A DNA stretch of 64,000 nt. It comes from Pegoplata infirma (taxonomy: Eukaryota > Arthropoda > Insecta > Diptera > Anthomyiidae). The DNA is taken from assembly GCA_963921195.1 (NCBI GenBank), contig OY992537.1:174423021-174487020 (forward strand), in the 5' to 3' direction. Position 1 is the stretch's first letter; each line of letters begins with the position of its first letter. Below the pieces are notes generated by a model. It was not told the DNA's origin. It worked only from the letters and a program-made list of their open reading frames with translations, and did not search any database. This document shows, in pieces, positions 1-10,917 of the stretch. The translations under genes and the position numbers were made by a program.

Positions 1-235
1 ATCTCTATGTACTGAGTTGAGGACAGTTTTATATAAATTTCAAAATGCCCTCACTCAAAGTCAGCAGTAGTCAGGGCAAGCTGACCTTGTGGGGACATGT
101 CACCTAAGACTTCTTTGGGGAAATATTTGATATAGGTCATACGAAAATCCAAGAAAATTTCGTATTTCCTTTAGTTTATACTTTTATCCATTTTCCTTTA
201 TAAATTATCTTTCTCATATTTAGAAAAAAATGTTC

Positions 236-312
236 GCCTTTTTTAGTCCCAACTGGATTTGAACCTGGAACCTCCAGTTTATTAGTCCCACACCTAACTA
301 CTTGTTCCAATC
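236..312 (-). other. tRNA-like module (SINE-like or tRNA pseudogene)
   Basis: Read on the minus strand, this stretch contains a B-box-type sequence GGTTCAAATCC preceded about 40 bases upstream by a weak A-box-like stretch (AGTTAGGTGTGGG). It is followed by T-rich sequence. It does not fold as a convincing complete tRNA (no CCA-compatible acceptor stem that I can pair), so it is a tRNA-derived module rather than a gene. Similar modules occur at about 15.6, 17.5, 19.4 and 21.7 kb. The rest of the first 377 bases shows nothing I recognise. Confidence 0.4.
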
Positions 313-379
313 TGTATTTTACAAATTGTTTGTCTACTTATTACTTTTATACTACTTGTTAGATTTTGATTTAATTATA

Positions 380-1676
380 AGGAGTGAGATCATAAAAATG
401 TTAACACACATTTTTGCCTACAACTTTGGTGTAAAGCTTCCAAATTTTTTTTTTTTCGGCAGTTTACATTTTAAAAATATGTCAGTTAATAAATTAATTT
501 ACATCATGAGTTTTATTTTGCAATTTTTTACACAGTGGACGATGAAAGAAAAGTGCGTTCAAAAATAATTAAATATTTTCAACAAAACCAAACATGGACA
601 TACAAAAAAATTGCCAAAGAAACTAATGTATGCCGCCAAACAGTTTCAAAAGTGGTAAAAAGGTATCTGGAACACCTAACAATTGAAAGGAAGCCGGGAA
701 CAGGAACAACGACTGGTTATCGTAACATTGGTAAGGCATATAAAGTTAAAAGCATCCTTAAGAGAGCTCCTAACACATCTGGCAGAAAAACAGCTCGGTT
801 AGCCCAATGCTCAGACTTTTTTGTACGTAAAGTGAAACGTAAGGCGGGACTAAAGTCCTACAAAGTTCAAAAAGTTCCCGATAGAAACGCTTTTAAAAAT
901 TTGGAGGCCAAAACCAGAGCTAGAAAATTGAAATCAAATTTTATAAAAAAATACAACTGTTGTGTAATGGACGACGAAACTTATGTCCTGGCTGATTTTG
1001 CGCAGCTCCCTGGTCAAGAATTTTATGTTTCCGATGTTCGAGGAAATGTTGCGGAAAAATTTCGGTCAAAAAAGCAAACGAAATTCCCCAAAAAATTCCT
1101 AGTATGGCAAGCCATATGTAGCTGCGGCCAAAGAAGCCAGTCATTTGTGACATCTGGCTCTATAAACAGCGAAATTTATATCAAGGAGTGTTTGCAGAAG
1201 AGACTTCTTCCGTTCTTGAGTCAGCACAATGTATCCACTTACTTTTGGCCCGATTTAGCATCTTGTCACTACAGCAAGAAAGCGCTGGAGTGGTATAATG
1301 ATAATAATGTGGTTTTTGTACCAAGAGAGGCAAATCCACCAAACTGCCCGGAGCTCAGGCCAGTGGAGAGATATTGGGCTCTTGTTAAAAAAGAATTAAA
1401 GGGCACAAAAAAGGTCTCCCAGGACATGCAAGATTTCAAACGTAGATGGACCACCTGCTCTAAAAAGGTGACAGAAACTACCATAAAAGCCTTAATGGGA
1501 GGGTTTCCGGAAAAAGTGGATAACTTTGTTCGTAGTGGTTAGAGTTCCATGCGGTTTTTTTGTTATGATTTTGTATTAAATTTTATTTAATAAAAATTTG
1601 GTTTGAAGTCTTAAAATTCAGCAGTCTGTTTTTTATTTAACTTTATGTGTGTTAACATTTTTATGATCTCACTCCT
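380..1676 (+). mobile_element. Tc1/mariner transposon, DD37E group
   Basis: A 1297-bp element bounded by perfect 31-bp inverted repeats beginning AGGAGTGAGATCATAAAAAT (380-410 and 1646-1676) and flanked by the TA duplication (378-379 and 1677-1678) typical of the superfamily. It encloses one transposase reading frame and, after it, an AATAAA signal near 1588. The perfect repeats and open frame indicate a young copy. It lies just upstream of a decayed LINE whose readable homology starts near 1755. Confidence 0.93.
535..1542 (+). CDS. Tc1/mariner transposase, DD37E type
   Basis: The enzyme would cut and reinsert the surrounding element. It binds the inverted repeats through an N-terminal paired-like domain and cleaves with a DDE catalytic core. 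The 335-codon frame has a helix-turn-helix region at about residues 8-45 (AKETNVCRQTVSKVV), a basic linker (ERKPGTG, 51-57), a second HTH-like region to about 115, then the catalytic triad D147 (MDDETYV), D240 (WPDLASCHYS) and E278 (RPVERYW). There are 37 residues between the last two, hence DD37E. Length is normal for the family (~340). Oddly, the frame has no ATG before residue 145: position 535 is GTG, so the first codon is V, not M, unless splicing or non-AUG initiation is used. The bases CACAG before TGGAC also look like a splice acceptor. Family call is firm; activity is doubtful. Confidence 0.88.
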   Translation: MDDERKVRSKIIKYFQQNQTWTYKKIAKETNVCRQTVSKVVKRYLEHLTIERKPGTGTTTGYRNIGKAYKVKSILKRAPNTSGRKTARLAQCSDFFVRKVKRKAGLKSYKVQKVPDRNAFKNLEAKTRARKLKSNFIKKYNCCVMDDETYVLADFAQLPGQEFYVSDVRGNVAEKFRSKKQTKFPKKFLVWQAICSCGQRSQSFVTSGSINSEIYIKECLQKRLLPFLSQHNVSTYFWPDLASCHYSKKALEWYNDNNVVFVPREANPPNCPELRPVERYWALVKKELKGTKKVSQDMQDFKRRWTTCSKKVTETTIKALMGGFPEKVDNFVRSG

Positions 1677-1890
1677 TAAATAAATCGATAATATTGACAT
1701 ATTTTTCTAAGAAATTAAAGAGTTGCCTAGATTTAAAATTCTAATTTAAAATACTGCTATGCTGAAGACATTTCCTTTTCGACGTCTTAGAGCTTCTTGC
1801 TTGGGGATGACGCGTACAATGAGCACTACGCTAGGCGCAGTTCTTAATGCTATGTTACACATGCTTCCTTCGGATTTACATCTTTAACTG

Positions 1891-2351
1891 CCCAGCAAAA
1901 AAAGTGCGGAGTACTTCTATTTGGAGTGCTTTAAAACTAGTACAAATGTAATGAAATACAACAAAAATAACAAAAAACACAAGAAAAAAACACACAAACA
2001 GTTTTTTCTACTCCATAAAAAGTTGTTATTCAGCACTTAACTCATTACCTTCCGCGACATTCCCATACAAAAGTAAGTAGATATTCAGTAGATAAGAAGT
2101 ACTCCGAGCTTTCAAACAACTTCCAACTACTTCCACGGAGTAGTTCTTATCTACTGAATATCTACTTACATTTGTATGGAGGTGTCGCGATAGGTAATGA
2201 GTTAAGTGCTGAATATCTATGTATTCTGGAGTAGAAAAAACTGTTTGTGTGTTTTTGTCTTGTGTTTTTTGTTATTTTTGTTGTATTTCATTACATTTGT
2301 TGTAGTTTTAAAGCACTCCACTGAGAAGTGGTAATGACTTTTTTTGCAGGG
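1891..2351. mobile_element. Motif-array / palindromic MITE, CCCAGCAAAAAAAGT ends
   Basis: Ends are CCCAGCAAAAAAAGT and its near inverse ACTTTTTTTGCAGGG, with a 2-bp TG duplication outside (1889-1890, 2352-2353). Almost the whole interior is one long imperfect palindrome of two ~200-base arms, in which AGTAGATAAGAAGTACTCC-type blocks recur in both orientations. No coding potential. Inserted in the LINE remnant. Confidence 0.75.
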
Positions 2352-3080
2352 TGGTACCCATGAAATCTCTGTACAGACTCCGTAAAAATGGATAACGGCA
2401 TGGAGACTTCAATGCAGGGCATGGTCAGCTGTTTAATGGGCTTTTAGAAATTTGTCCGATGTTTCCAATGCTTTTAGACAGTATGACACCATGCATATAG
2501 TTTGGTAAGAAATGCACTATAAACTTTCCGAGATGGGAAGACTGGTTCGATCCAGATAATGTTCTCAAAAATTACTCTGATAATTTCTATACGCACGGTT
2601 TTAGTACCTCAGTTGGTTCTAGATCTTGTTGGTATTTGGATGACAAAACCAAATACTCTCAAGTTATAGACAAAATGGCAACAGTCTTTCAAACTGAAGT
2701 GATTGCTATTTTGGACGTAGCGACTTGGATAATTGAAAATAAATGTATGGATGGATGGAGGGATGGATAGGTGAATCTGTACATATAATGACAGTCAGGC
2801 TGCGCTCAATTCACTGGATTCTCTAGTTACAACGTCTTAAATTGTCCAAGAGTGTAGGTACAGACTCAATGAGGTCTCGTGTTAGAACAAGGTTTGTCTT
2901 TTGCGGATTCCCGGTAGAAGGGGAATACGGGAAAATGAGATGATTCTTTCATTAATGAATGAAGCGTTGGATCAACTCTCATGTGACACCAAATTTCATG
3001 GAAAGATGGTCAAATGAGTTGTCATGCATGAATATTAAATGTTTTATGATAAGATGAGACAAAAAACTCGTAAACTATTT

Positions 3081-3680
3081 ACTCACAAGGAAAGTATCTC
3101 AACCCTTATGAACGGATTTGCCTGAAACTTAAAATATATATAAAAGAGACGATTTTAAGGTTGGGGTGTCTCGGCTTATCGGCCATATTAGTGTTTTAAA
3201 ATTTCGCTGTCCCCTTATGAATTAATGTGGACCTCCGGGAAAATTTCGATAACTCCCGAACTAATAAGAATATCCTCTAGAGGAAAAATACGTATCGACT
3301 TAAATTTAATAAAGATTATTTCGTATTCATATGGATATCGTAGGTCTATGTCTTCATATAAATACCCCCCAAAATTTACACATTTTCATGAAAAAGGTAT
3401 TTAACCAAGCCAAACTTTTACAAGGTTATGCCACCGTTGGATAGGCAATAAAAAAACATTTCTTCTCGTATGTAAACATCATATAGTTTCTTAGAAAGAA
3501 ATGGCTGAAAAATCCAAAAAACGATTTTTTCGCCATTTTTTGACCCATGTTTTGAACCCCTAAATCCCCGATATGGCCGATAATCCGAGACACCCCAACC
3601 TTAAAAATTGTCTCTATTATACATATTTTACGTTTCATGCAAATCGGTTCATAAGGGTTGAGATACTTCCATTGTCAGTC
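3081..3680. mobile_element. Foldback element, GGAAGTATCTCAACCC ends (copy 1)
   Basis: The two ends form an inverted repeat of about 110 bases containing GAAGTATCTCAACCCTTATG and GGTTGGGGTGTCTCGG. The outermost bases differ between ends (ACTCACAAGG versus GACTGACAATGG). A second copy in the opposite orientation lies at 9541-10138. The short minus-strand frame inside (3426-3638) is a product of the inverted repeat and is not treated as a gene. Confidence 0.75.
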
Positions 3681-3960
3681 TAAAAAGAATAGACTGTCGC
3701 AAAATTACTGACCTAATTACGGGACGCAATGCTTGTGCTCGTCATTTGACGATACTATATGTCTTATCAGACCCCCTTTGTGCAGCTTGTCTCGAGGATG
3801 AGAACTACGTTTGGTGTTGCCAAGCGTTCTCAACAGCTAGCCTGCGGATAATAGGTTCAGATAATCAGCCATTGGACATGGACTTTTCTTGTCTGATGGA
3901 CTTTCCTTGTCTGACTCTCTCAGGTTTCTGAAAGCAACTGATTGTGAGAAGTTCTGAACA

Positions 3961-4987
3961 ATCACCTTTTACTCCCTTTAGACTTCTTATCCTTTACTAA
4001 TTTAACTTTCCATGGTACGGTACAATGAACTGTTTTAGTCTGAGCTCCATAGACTTACCTAGCTTTATTTTGAGGTTGGTACAATCCGCCTTCAAAATTA
4101 TAGATGTCTTCAAAGTAATCGACAATTACTAATGAGTTTTGTATGAATATTTTTTAAATTTTGAGTGCATATTTTGAATTTTTAGATGCATTTTAAAGAT
4201 GTTGGTATATATTCAATATTTAAATGCTTGACGTATACTTCTCTCGCATATTGTAAATATATCTTGTACCATGGTATGTTGTTGTTTCATTGCTTTTTAT
4301 TTTTGTTTATACATTTTTCCGCCTTTACGATTTTAAATAAAACCGTTTAACATATTTGTCACCACACAACAACACGAAACATGATGTATCCAAATAACAA
4401 GGTATCAATTTCACTTATTCGTACTCACTCCATACCACCACACACTTCCTTTGCCCATACACTCACTTTTCTGCAGCACATGAGTTGTGTGAATATCACT
4501 TTTAGCCCGTTTTTTCGGGTGTACGTTTGTGTGAGAAACCACAGGTGCCACGTATAATGAATTTCGCGTATGGTTTCAATGTTTTGTTGTTTGTTCTTGC
4601 ATTGTTTTTTTATTTTGTTATCTATAAACAATACATATCTCGCTTTCCGGGATTAAAAATAAAGTGGTAAATTTACATACTTACACATTGTTTGTATCGT
4701 CGAAGTACATCCTACCTAAAGCCTTTGTGGACATGTTTATGTTACGTTATAAAGGACATTAATAAATACATTCGGGATTATTTTTTGAAATAAACATTGT
4801 AAAAATGTATACAGTGAATGAATTTTCAAATCGGTGCATGCTTATGTTTTTAGATCCCCAAGAAATATGATCAATGAATTAGAAATTAATTGTTAACACT
4901 TAAATATTTAAAACGAAATAATTTGATAAGTATTAAAATTTTTTAGCAACATTTTTCACACGGTAGAATATTCCAATTTGATGATAA
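3961..4987. other. AT-rich stretch without recognised features
   Basis: No frame longer than about 70 codons and no repeat ends were recognised here. The downstream end runs directly into a DINE-1-like element. Confidence 0.4.
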
Positions 4988-5741
4988 ACAAGTAGAAAAG
5001 TTAAATTCGACTTGACCGAATCTAGGAATACCCTCCTAAATGCCCTTTTTTAATGATAGATTTTATATTTCTAATAACATTTTTGATTAGAAATATTTTA
5101 TTTTGCGTAAAACAAATTTTTTTTTAGTAATTTTTGTAAAGAAAAAAATTTACTAATTTTTTTTTGAGTGTAAATTTTTTTCAGTGTATTTTTTTAAGTG
5201 TAAAAATATTTTTGTGTGACAAAAATACTTTGTAAAATATTATTGTGACTTACCAATGTTTTTAAAACATGTTTGACGGGTTTTCAACACGAGAATTTAA
5301 GGTGAAACTAATCTGAAATTCACGGTTTTGCTAATAACTTTTGAACCACTGGACCCATTTGGCTGAAATTCAATACGAACCAGGCCAGGGGAACGAAAAA
5401 AATATATACCTAGCTTCAGCATCCTCAGAACTGTCTTTCGAAAGTTAGCGTATTTTCTATCTCATAAATTCACGAAAAACCCTTGCCGAAATTCTGTCAA
5501 CCTGGCATATATGCCAAACTTCAGGAGCCTCCGTAAAGTCTTTCAAAAGTTCGCGTGTTTTCAATAGACAGACAGGCAAACAGACGGACGGACGAACGGA
5601 CATCGCTGGATCGTCTTAAAATCGATCGAGGATCATGAATATATATACTTTATGGGGCCCTAGACCAATATTTCGAGGTGTTACAAATGGAATGACAAAG
5701 TTATATATACCCTCTATCACTAGAGTGGAGGGTATAAAAAT
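4988..5741 (-). mobile_element. DINE-1/INE-1-like element, family H1
   Basis: Read on the minus strand it begins TTTTTATACCCTCCACTCTA, forms the short TATACCC/GGGTATA hairpin, then has a block around 'ccctagaccaatatttcg', 'agtatatatattca', a GTCCGTCC/CTGTCTG microsatellite, and ends in CTTTTCTACTTGTT. This order matches Drosophila DINE-1 (Helentron-derived, non-autonomous, rolling-circle). Other copies of the same family are at 10918-12750, 22731-23789 and 33778-34397. No coding capacity. Confidence 0.75.
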
Positions 5742-5749
5742 TGTTTCTA

Positions 5750-6051
5750 CACTCAAAATAAGCACTCTGTTAAATTACAGAGATACACTGCTGAGCCAGC
5801 AGAAAAGACCATAGATTTCCAACCAGCAAGATTTGTTGTTATTTTACGAAGAAAACTCTGTAAAATGATTTAGATAAAAAAACTGTAAATTTACAGAATT
5901 ATCTCTAAAATATTGATAAAACCGAAAAGAATTTTATCAAAAAACTCTGTAAATTTACAAAGTTTTAGTTAAATGCTTTTTATGAGTTCAAAATTTTACA
6001 AAAAAAAACTCTGTAAATTTAAAAAGTTTTAGTTAAATCCCTTTTTTGAGT
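5750..6051. mobile_element. Motif-array element, CACTCAAAAT end, CTCTGTAAATTTACAGAG motif
   Basis: Starts CACTCAAAAT after a TA, directly beside the end of the DINE-1-like copy, and ends TTTTTTGAG before TA. The interior repeats variants of the palindrome CTCTGTAAATTTACAGAG at least five times in both orientations, separated by TTTTAGTTAAAT. The right terminus has lost one or two bases compared with the left. Confidence 0.55.
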
Positions 6052-6755
6052 AAAACTTCTCTCCTTCAAAAACATTAAAATTAATGCAGCAGCCCTAGTA
6101 AAAAAGTTTTGATATAATAATATATAATTTGATACAATCATATTAAATTATATATGAGTTTTTATATGTTCAGATCTTAGTATATGAAAGATTTGATATG
6201 GCTCCATTTTCTTATCTGAGGTTATACATAAATACAGTGACTCGCAGCTTATTTCGTGTGTTAGATATCAGTTAGCAATTCATTTAAGACAAAGCTTCCA
6301 ATAATACGCCTAATTATTATCAAACGAGTATTTTTGTTAAAAATGCTGTATAGGTAATTTATCGAGCTTTAATTTAAGCTTAATGGCGTCCAGATTGAGT
6401 AAATATTAAACGTGCTACGAGGGTCGAAATGGAAATTGAAATTATTGAAAGACGTTTTTTAGAAAATTTATTAAAAATACTTTTAGGTCGATTTTTCCCA
6501 AGCTCAAACATTAAAAATTTAAAAAATAGTCCAAGAGTATATAGTCATTTATCAAATAATTTTTCCAATGACCCAAACAAGAACCAAAATTTTTAAAATG
6601 CAGTCGAAGAAATCCGAATTTTTTCACCTCCAATTCTTTTGACCACCAATTTTTTGTAAACAAAGGAAATGTTAAATTATTTTTATATTTCCTTACTATA
6701 CACTTAGGTGTAATAAAATTATTAAACAATTAAATCTTTTCTTTGTTTACCAAAA

Positions 6756-8256
6756 GTTAAGGTTAACGGGGTTGAAATCCCACTTTCAAATGATGCGAAA
6801 TTTTTAGGAATTATTCTGGATAGCAAATTATCATGGAACCAAAATACCGATGAACGATTGAGAAAGGCGAATAATGCATATTATGCATGGAAGAAAATGT
6901 TCGGCAAGACATGGGGACTTGAGCCAAGGATCACGCACTGGATCTATACTTCCATCGTAAGACCAATCTTACTTTACGGAGTTATGGTCTGGCACAGAGC
7001 GCTGGAGAGGGAGGTGACTCGTAGTAAGTTCCAAAAAGCCCAACGGCTTATGGGTCTGAGTACCACTGGTGCCCTAAGAACAACATCAGCTGCATTCGTC
7101 GACACGATACTGCATCTGCTGCCAATTGACGTCTTTGCTAAGAATGAGGCATATAAGGCATGCCTCAGACTCAAAGAGTCAAATTGGCTCAGACGCCGAA
7201 ATTTTGGACACAGTAGCATGGACAATTTGGATAACGTTGTCACTGACTACAGGGTGCCCAAACTACTTTTCGATCGGAAATTTAAAGTTGACTCGAGAAT
7301 TTTGGTCGAACTGGCGTTGCGTTCCAAATGACGCTTTAAATATTTTCACAGACGGCTCCAAACAATCGACGGGAGTGGGAGCGGGATTTACTACGGACGT
7401 CTGTGATATACGAAAATCTTTTAATCTACCTCTGAGCTGTAGCATATTCCAGGCTGAAATAGTTGCTATTAATAAGGCAGCCTTACAGTTTCTTGGAGAA
7501 TCCGAGAGAATAATAAACTTTTACGTCGACAGCCAAGCTGCACTAAAAGCTCTAAGAGGCTTTTGTATTAAATCAAAAGTCGTCTTTGAGTGCAATGAGA
7601 ATCTTCAAAGATTATCCAGCAATAACCTCGTCTCTCTAATATGGGTTCCAGGACATAAGGGAGTAGAAGGGAACGAGAAGGCTGATGAGCTTGCAAAACT
7701 GGGTGCAGATGGGGTAGGTGACTTTGTTCATATTGATCCCCCAATGCAGTACTACAGATCGAGAAGTGATTGTCAGTGTATTTCCATGGCGAACAGGAAA
7801 TGGCGAGAGTTAAGTACAAGCAGAATTACCAGAATAATCTGGCCGCGTTACGACCTCAAAAGAACTCGCTACCTACTTTCTCTCAACAGAAGAGAATGTC
7901 GTTTACTCACGGGAGTGGTCACGGGACACTGCCTAATTGCTTTCCACGCAAGAACAATTGGACTCATCTCTGATTCCAATTGTAGAAGATGTGATGAACC
8001 GAATACGGATGAAACAGTTGAACATATCCTGTGCAAATGCCCCGCATTGGTCAGGCATCGCAAACAAATTTTAGGCAAAGCTGAACTCGAAAATCTAGAG
8101 GAAATCGCAGTTATGGACCTTATGCGCGTTAAATTGTTTGCAACATGGACTAACGCGTTTTATCCACGTCGTTGAAGGAACATGTGGTATTGCTATGGAC
8201 CAGCCGGTCTATGCGAGGAGTTCAAAATTTTGAGCTCCGCCACCCCTAACCTAACC
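6756..8256 (+). mobile_element. 5'-truncated LINE insertion with 13-bp target duplication
   Basis: The 1.5-kb insert is flanked by the exact duplication TTGTTTACCAAAA (6743-6755 and 8257-8269), proof of target-primed insertion. It is truncated at the 5' side within the region following the reverse transcriptase, and its 3' end is CCCCTAACCTAACC, a short CCTAA repeat tail that belongs to the element because the duplication starts directly after it. Confidence 0.88.
6768..8175 (+). pseudogene. LINE ORF2 C-terminal fragment (RNase H, CCHC) with one frameshift
   Basis: The 5' part reads through ...AKFLGIILDSKLSWNQNTDERL into the segment 6858-7331 (THWIYTSIVRPILLYGVMVW). Near 7300-7330 the frame shifts, and the rest continues to 8175. 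RNase H acidic residues are visible in FTDGS, FQAEIVAI, FVDSQAALKAL and NEKADELA. The C terminus has a C-x2-C...H-x4-C cluster (CRRCDEPNTDETVEHILCKC). Compared with the intact ORF2 at 59.8-63.4 kb it covers roughly residues 725-1207 and is clearly a different subfamily. Only one frameshift is seen, so the copy is fairly young. It lacks endonuclease and reverse transcriptase and cannot be functional. Confidence 0.85.
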
Positions 8257-9089
8257 TTGTTTACCAAAAATTGGTGGTCAAAAGAATTGGAGGTTAAAAA
8301 ATTCGGATTTGTTCTACTGAGTTTTAAAAATTTTGGTGTTTGTTTGGGTCTTAGGAAAAATTATTTAATAAATGAATATTAACTATTGGCTTATTTTTAA
8401 AATTTTTTATGTTTGAGCTAGGATAAAATCGACCTAAAAATATTTTTAAGAAATTTTCTAAAAAAGGTCTTTCAATATTTTCAATTTACATTTCGACTAT
8501 CGTAGCACATTTAATATTTAGACAATCTGAACGTTATTAAGCTTTAATTAAAGCTTGATTGATTACATAAACAGGACTTTTCACAAAAATACTTATTTGA
8601 TAATAATTGGGTCTATTTTGGTCAACTTTGTCTTGAATGGATTTCTAACTAATATCTTTCACACGAAATAAGCTGCGAGCCACCGTATATATGACTTCAT
8701 ATAATTATATAAATCTACATTTATTTATACAAAATAAGTTCAACTGGATTTATTTGGATGTGACCAAAATTCGGATCTAATTGTATCATTTTTTATGTTT
8801 GTGTATCTAAAATAATACAATTAGATAATTATTTGATACAACTTGATACAGCCAATTTTGAGATCAAACTAGATCTTAAAAAGTTTTTTTTTACTCGGGA
8901 GAGAATTATATTATAATTTAAACTAAAATTTTGTTAAAATTGCCCGCTTTATTGCTTCCAAATTGTAAATTTACTTTTTTATTTTTGTGAAAATTACGAG
9001 TTTTTAACGAGTAACTCCAATCTTACAAAATTTTGTTTTTCGGGCACAAGAAAATACAAAGTCTTTGGTTTTTAAATCTGTATTTCGAC

Positions 9090-9486
9090 TAGAGATGGGC
9101 ACCAATCACGTGATTAACGTGAATCACGTGAATCACGTATGAATCACGTGATTCGTGAGTAAATTTTTTTCTACTCACGTGAGCGTGAGGAACAAAAAAA
9201 AGTTCGTGCGTGATCGTGCGTGAGTAAAATTCTTGCGTGAATTTTTCGTGATCAGCGAGCCGTCACCACGGATGGTGACGGCCAAATATATTTTTTTTTA
9301 CATATTTTAATTCGTGAGTATTTCGTGATCGTGATTACGTCGTGAGCGTGATTAAATTTTGTTTCTACTCGCGTGCGTGAGCGTGAGTAGAAAAAAAATG
9401 TTCGTGAGTGATCGTGCGTGATTACATTTTTTTTTTCGTGAGCGTGCGTGATCGTGATTGAAAAGTCACTCACGATCCCGTCTCTA
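9090..9486. mobile_element. hAT-type MITE with CGTGA/TCACG array (copy 1)
   Basis: Ends TAGAGATGGGC and GATCCCGTCTCTA, flanked by a perfect 8-bp duplication ATTTCGAC (9082-9089, 9487-9494), the hallmark of hAT insertion. The 397-bp interior is a dense array of CGTGAT, CGTGAGT and TCACGTGA words in both orientations. The minus-strand frame at 9252-9509 is only this array read through. Confidence 0.87.
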
Positions 9487-9540
9487 ATTTCGACAGATAA
9501 CTTTGTCAAATATCTGTCGAATTGAGATTACAGTCATTTT

Positions 9541-10138
9541 ACTGACATGGGAAGTATCTCAACCCTTATGAACCGATTTGCCTGAAACCTAAAATATATA
9601 TTAAAGAGACAATTTTAAGGTTGGGGTGTCTCGGATTATCGGCCATATCGGTGTTTTAAAATTTCGTTGTCCCCTTATGAAACCATGTGGACCTTTGGGA
9701 AAATTTTGATAACTTCCAAACTAACAGGAATATCTTCTAGCGCAAAAATACGTGTCGACTTAAATTTAATAAAGATTATTTCTTATTCATATGGATATCG
9801 TAGGTCTATGCCTTCACATATATACACCCTAAAATTTACACATTTTCCTGAAAAAAATATTTAAGGAAGCCGAATTTTTACAAGGTTATGCCACCATTGG
9901 ATAGGCATTAAAAAAACCTTTCTTCTCATATGAAAATATCAAATAGATTCTTAAAAAGAAATGGCTGAAAAATCCAAAAAACTATTTTTTCGCCATTTTT
10001 TGACCTATGTTTTGAACCACTAAATCCACGATATGGCCGATAAGCCGAGACACCCCAACCTTAGAATTGTCTCTTTTATATATATTTTAAGTTTCAGGCA
10101 AATCGGTCCATAAGGGTTGAGATACTTCCCTTGTGAGT
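9541..10138. mobile_element. Foldback element, GGAAGTATCTCAACCC ends (copy 2, inverted)
   Basis: Same element as 3081-3680 in the opposite orientation: its left end carries ACTGACATGGGAAG and its right end the inverse of ACTCACAAGGGAAG. Terminal repeats of about 110 bases. It lies about 50 bases from the hAT MITE. Confidence 0.75.
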
Positions 10139-10443
10139 ATTTAACAGAATAATTATAATAATTTGAGTGTAAAAAAAGTAAAAAAGGTGTTAAAAAAAAA
10201 ATTACCATTAAGAAAATGAGGTCTCAAATTTATACCAATCCTAGTTGGAAGAAAAAACTAAAGCTTTAAATTAAGCGTATAATAAAGTCTCTAGCCGCTC
10301 TGTGTCCTTTTTTACAGGGTGTTAAAATTGACCAAATCTCGATTTTATTTTTAAATGCGATTTTTTAAAATTAAGACGTCATAGAAACTTTTGGTAAAGG
10401 GCTTAGATTAAGGACATCAAACACTATTTACTATATGTTATAC
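10139..10443. other. AT-rich spacer without recognised features
   Basis: Nothing recognised. A short block (AAACTTTTGGTAAAG) near 10385 has an inverse-like partner just beyond 13496, hinting that the foldback at 10444-13487 sits inside another inverted structure. Confidence 0.3.
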
Positions 10444-10917
10444 TAGGGCGTTTCATTAAAAACTTTTTTTTGGATTTTTGCAACTCTTGAAGCGGAATTT
10501 GAATTCTTATGAAATTTTTTTCAGATTTTTGGAAGGTTTGGATCAACTCGCTCAAATCAATTTTTTCAAAAAAATGAGGTTATGAAACATAACCTTTTTT
10601 ATTTTTTTCCTTCTTCTTCATTACTTCTAAATGTTGCTAGCCTCCTAAAAAACTTTTCGCGGTCAAAATTATAAGTTCAAGGGTCGCTAAGATGACCTTA
10701 AACTTAAAAATTCAGAGTTTCCCTTGTTCCAACCTCAATAATTTGAGAAATATGCAATGTATGAACGTAATGTTGAATCCGTTAGATAGGTCTTCCAAAT
10801 ACCTTTAATTTAAAACCAAAACGACATTTGTCACTTTAGTGGAAATATTAAAAAAACTAAGATAAATTAATTTTTTACCCCCATTTTACCGAAAATCGAA
10901 GGGAATCCATTAGTATG

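Larger units (their letters stand above)
1755..3960 (+). pseudogene. Decayed LINE ORF2 (RNase H and C-terminal region), cut by two insertions
   Basis: Conceptual reading gives recognisable pieces of the C-terminal half of an RNase-H-bearing LINE. About 1780-1885 reads like the conserved linker after the reverse transcriptase (...LGAVLNAMLHMLPSDLH). About 2590-2830 reads as RNase H (YTHGFSTSVGS, FQTEVIAI, NDSQAALNSLDS). About 3700-3930 reads as the cysteine-rich end (TGRNACARHL, CAACLED). Frameshifts and stops occur throughout. The 461-bp element at 1891-2351 and the 600-bp foldback at 3081-3680 interrupt it, so both are younger than the LINE. The family differs from the intact LINE at the right end of the window. 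Confidence 0.6.
6100..8898. mobile_element. Long-arm foldback element with a LINE in its loop
   Basis: Left arm 6100-6667 and right arm about 8257-8898 are inverted copies. Shared blocks include GACCACCAATTTTTTGTAAAC, GCTCAAACAT, CGACCTAAAAATA-type, TAATTATTATCAAA and CGCAGCTTATTTCGTG. Outer ends read CTAGTAAAAAAGTTTT and its inverse with ACTCGGG. A target duplication was not resolved. The loop of the original element (6668-6755) has been split by the LINE at 6756-8256. Confidence 0.7.

Noticed and set aside
302..568. 88-codon plus-strand frame overlapping the 5' part of the mariner element
   Set aside because: It starts outside the element, crosses its terminal repeat and is T-rich low complexity; it overlaps the transposase frame out of phase.
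6974..8078. Minus-strand and alternate plus-strand frames
   Set aside because: Shadows of the truncated LINE ORF2 at 6768-8175.
9252..9509. Minus-strand frame rich in HAH/TITH repeats
   Set aside because: It is the CGTGA array of the hAT-type MITE read through.
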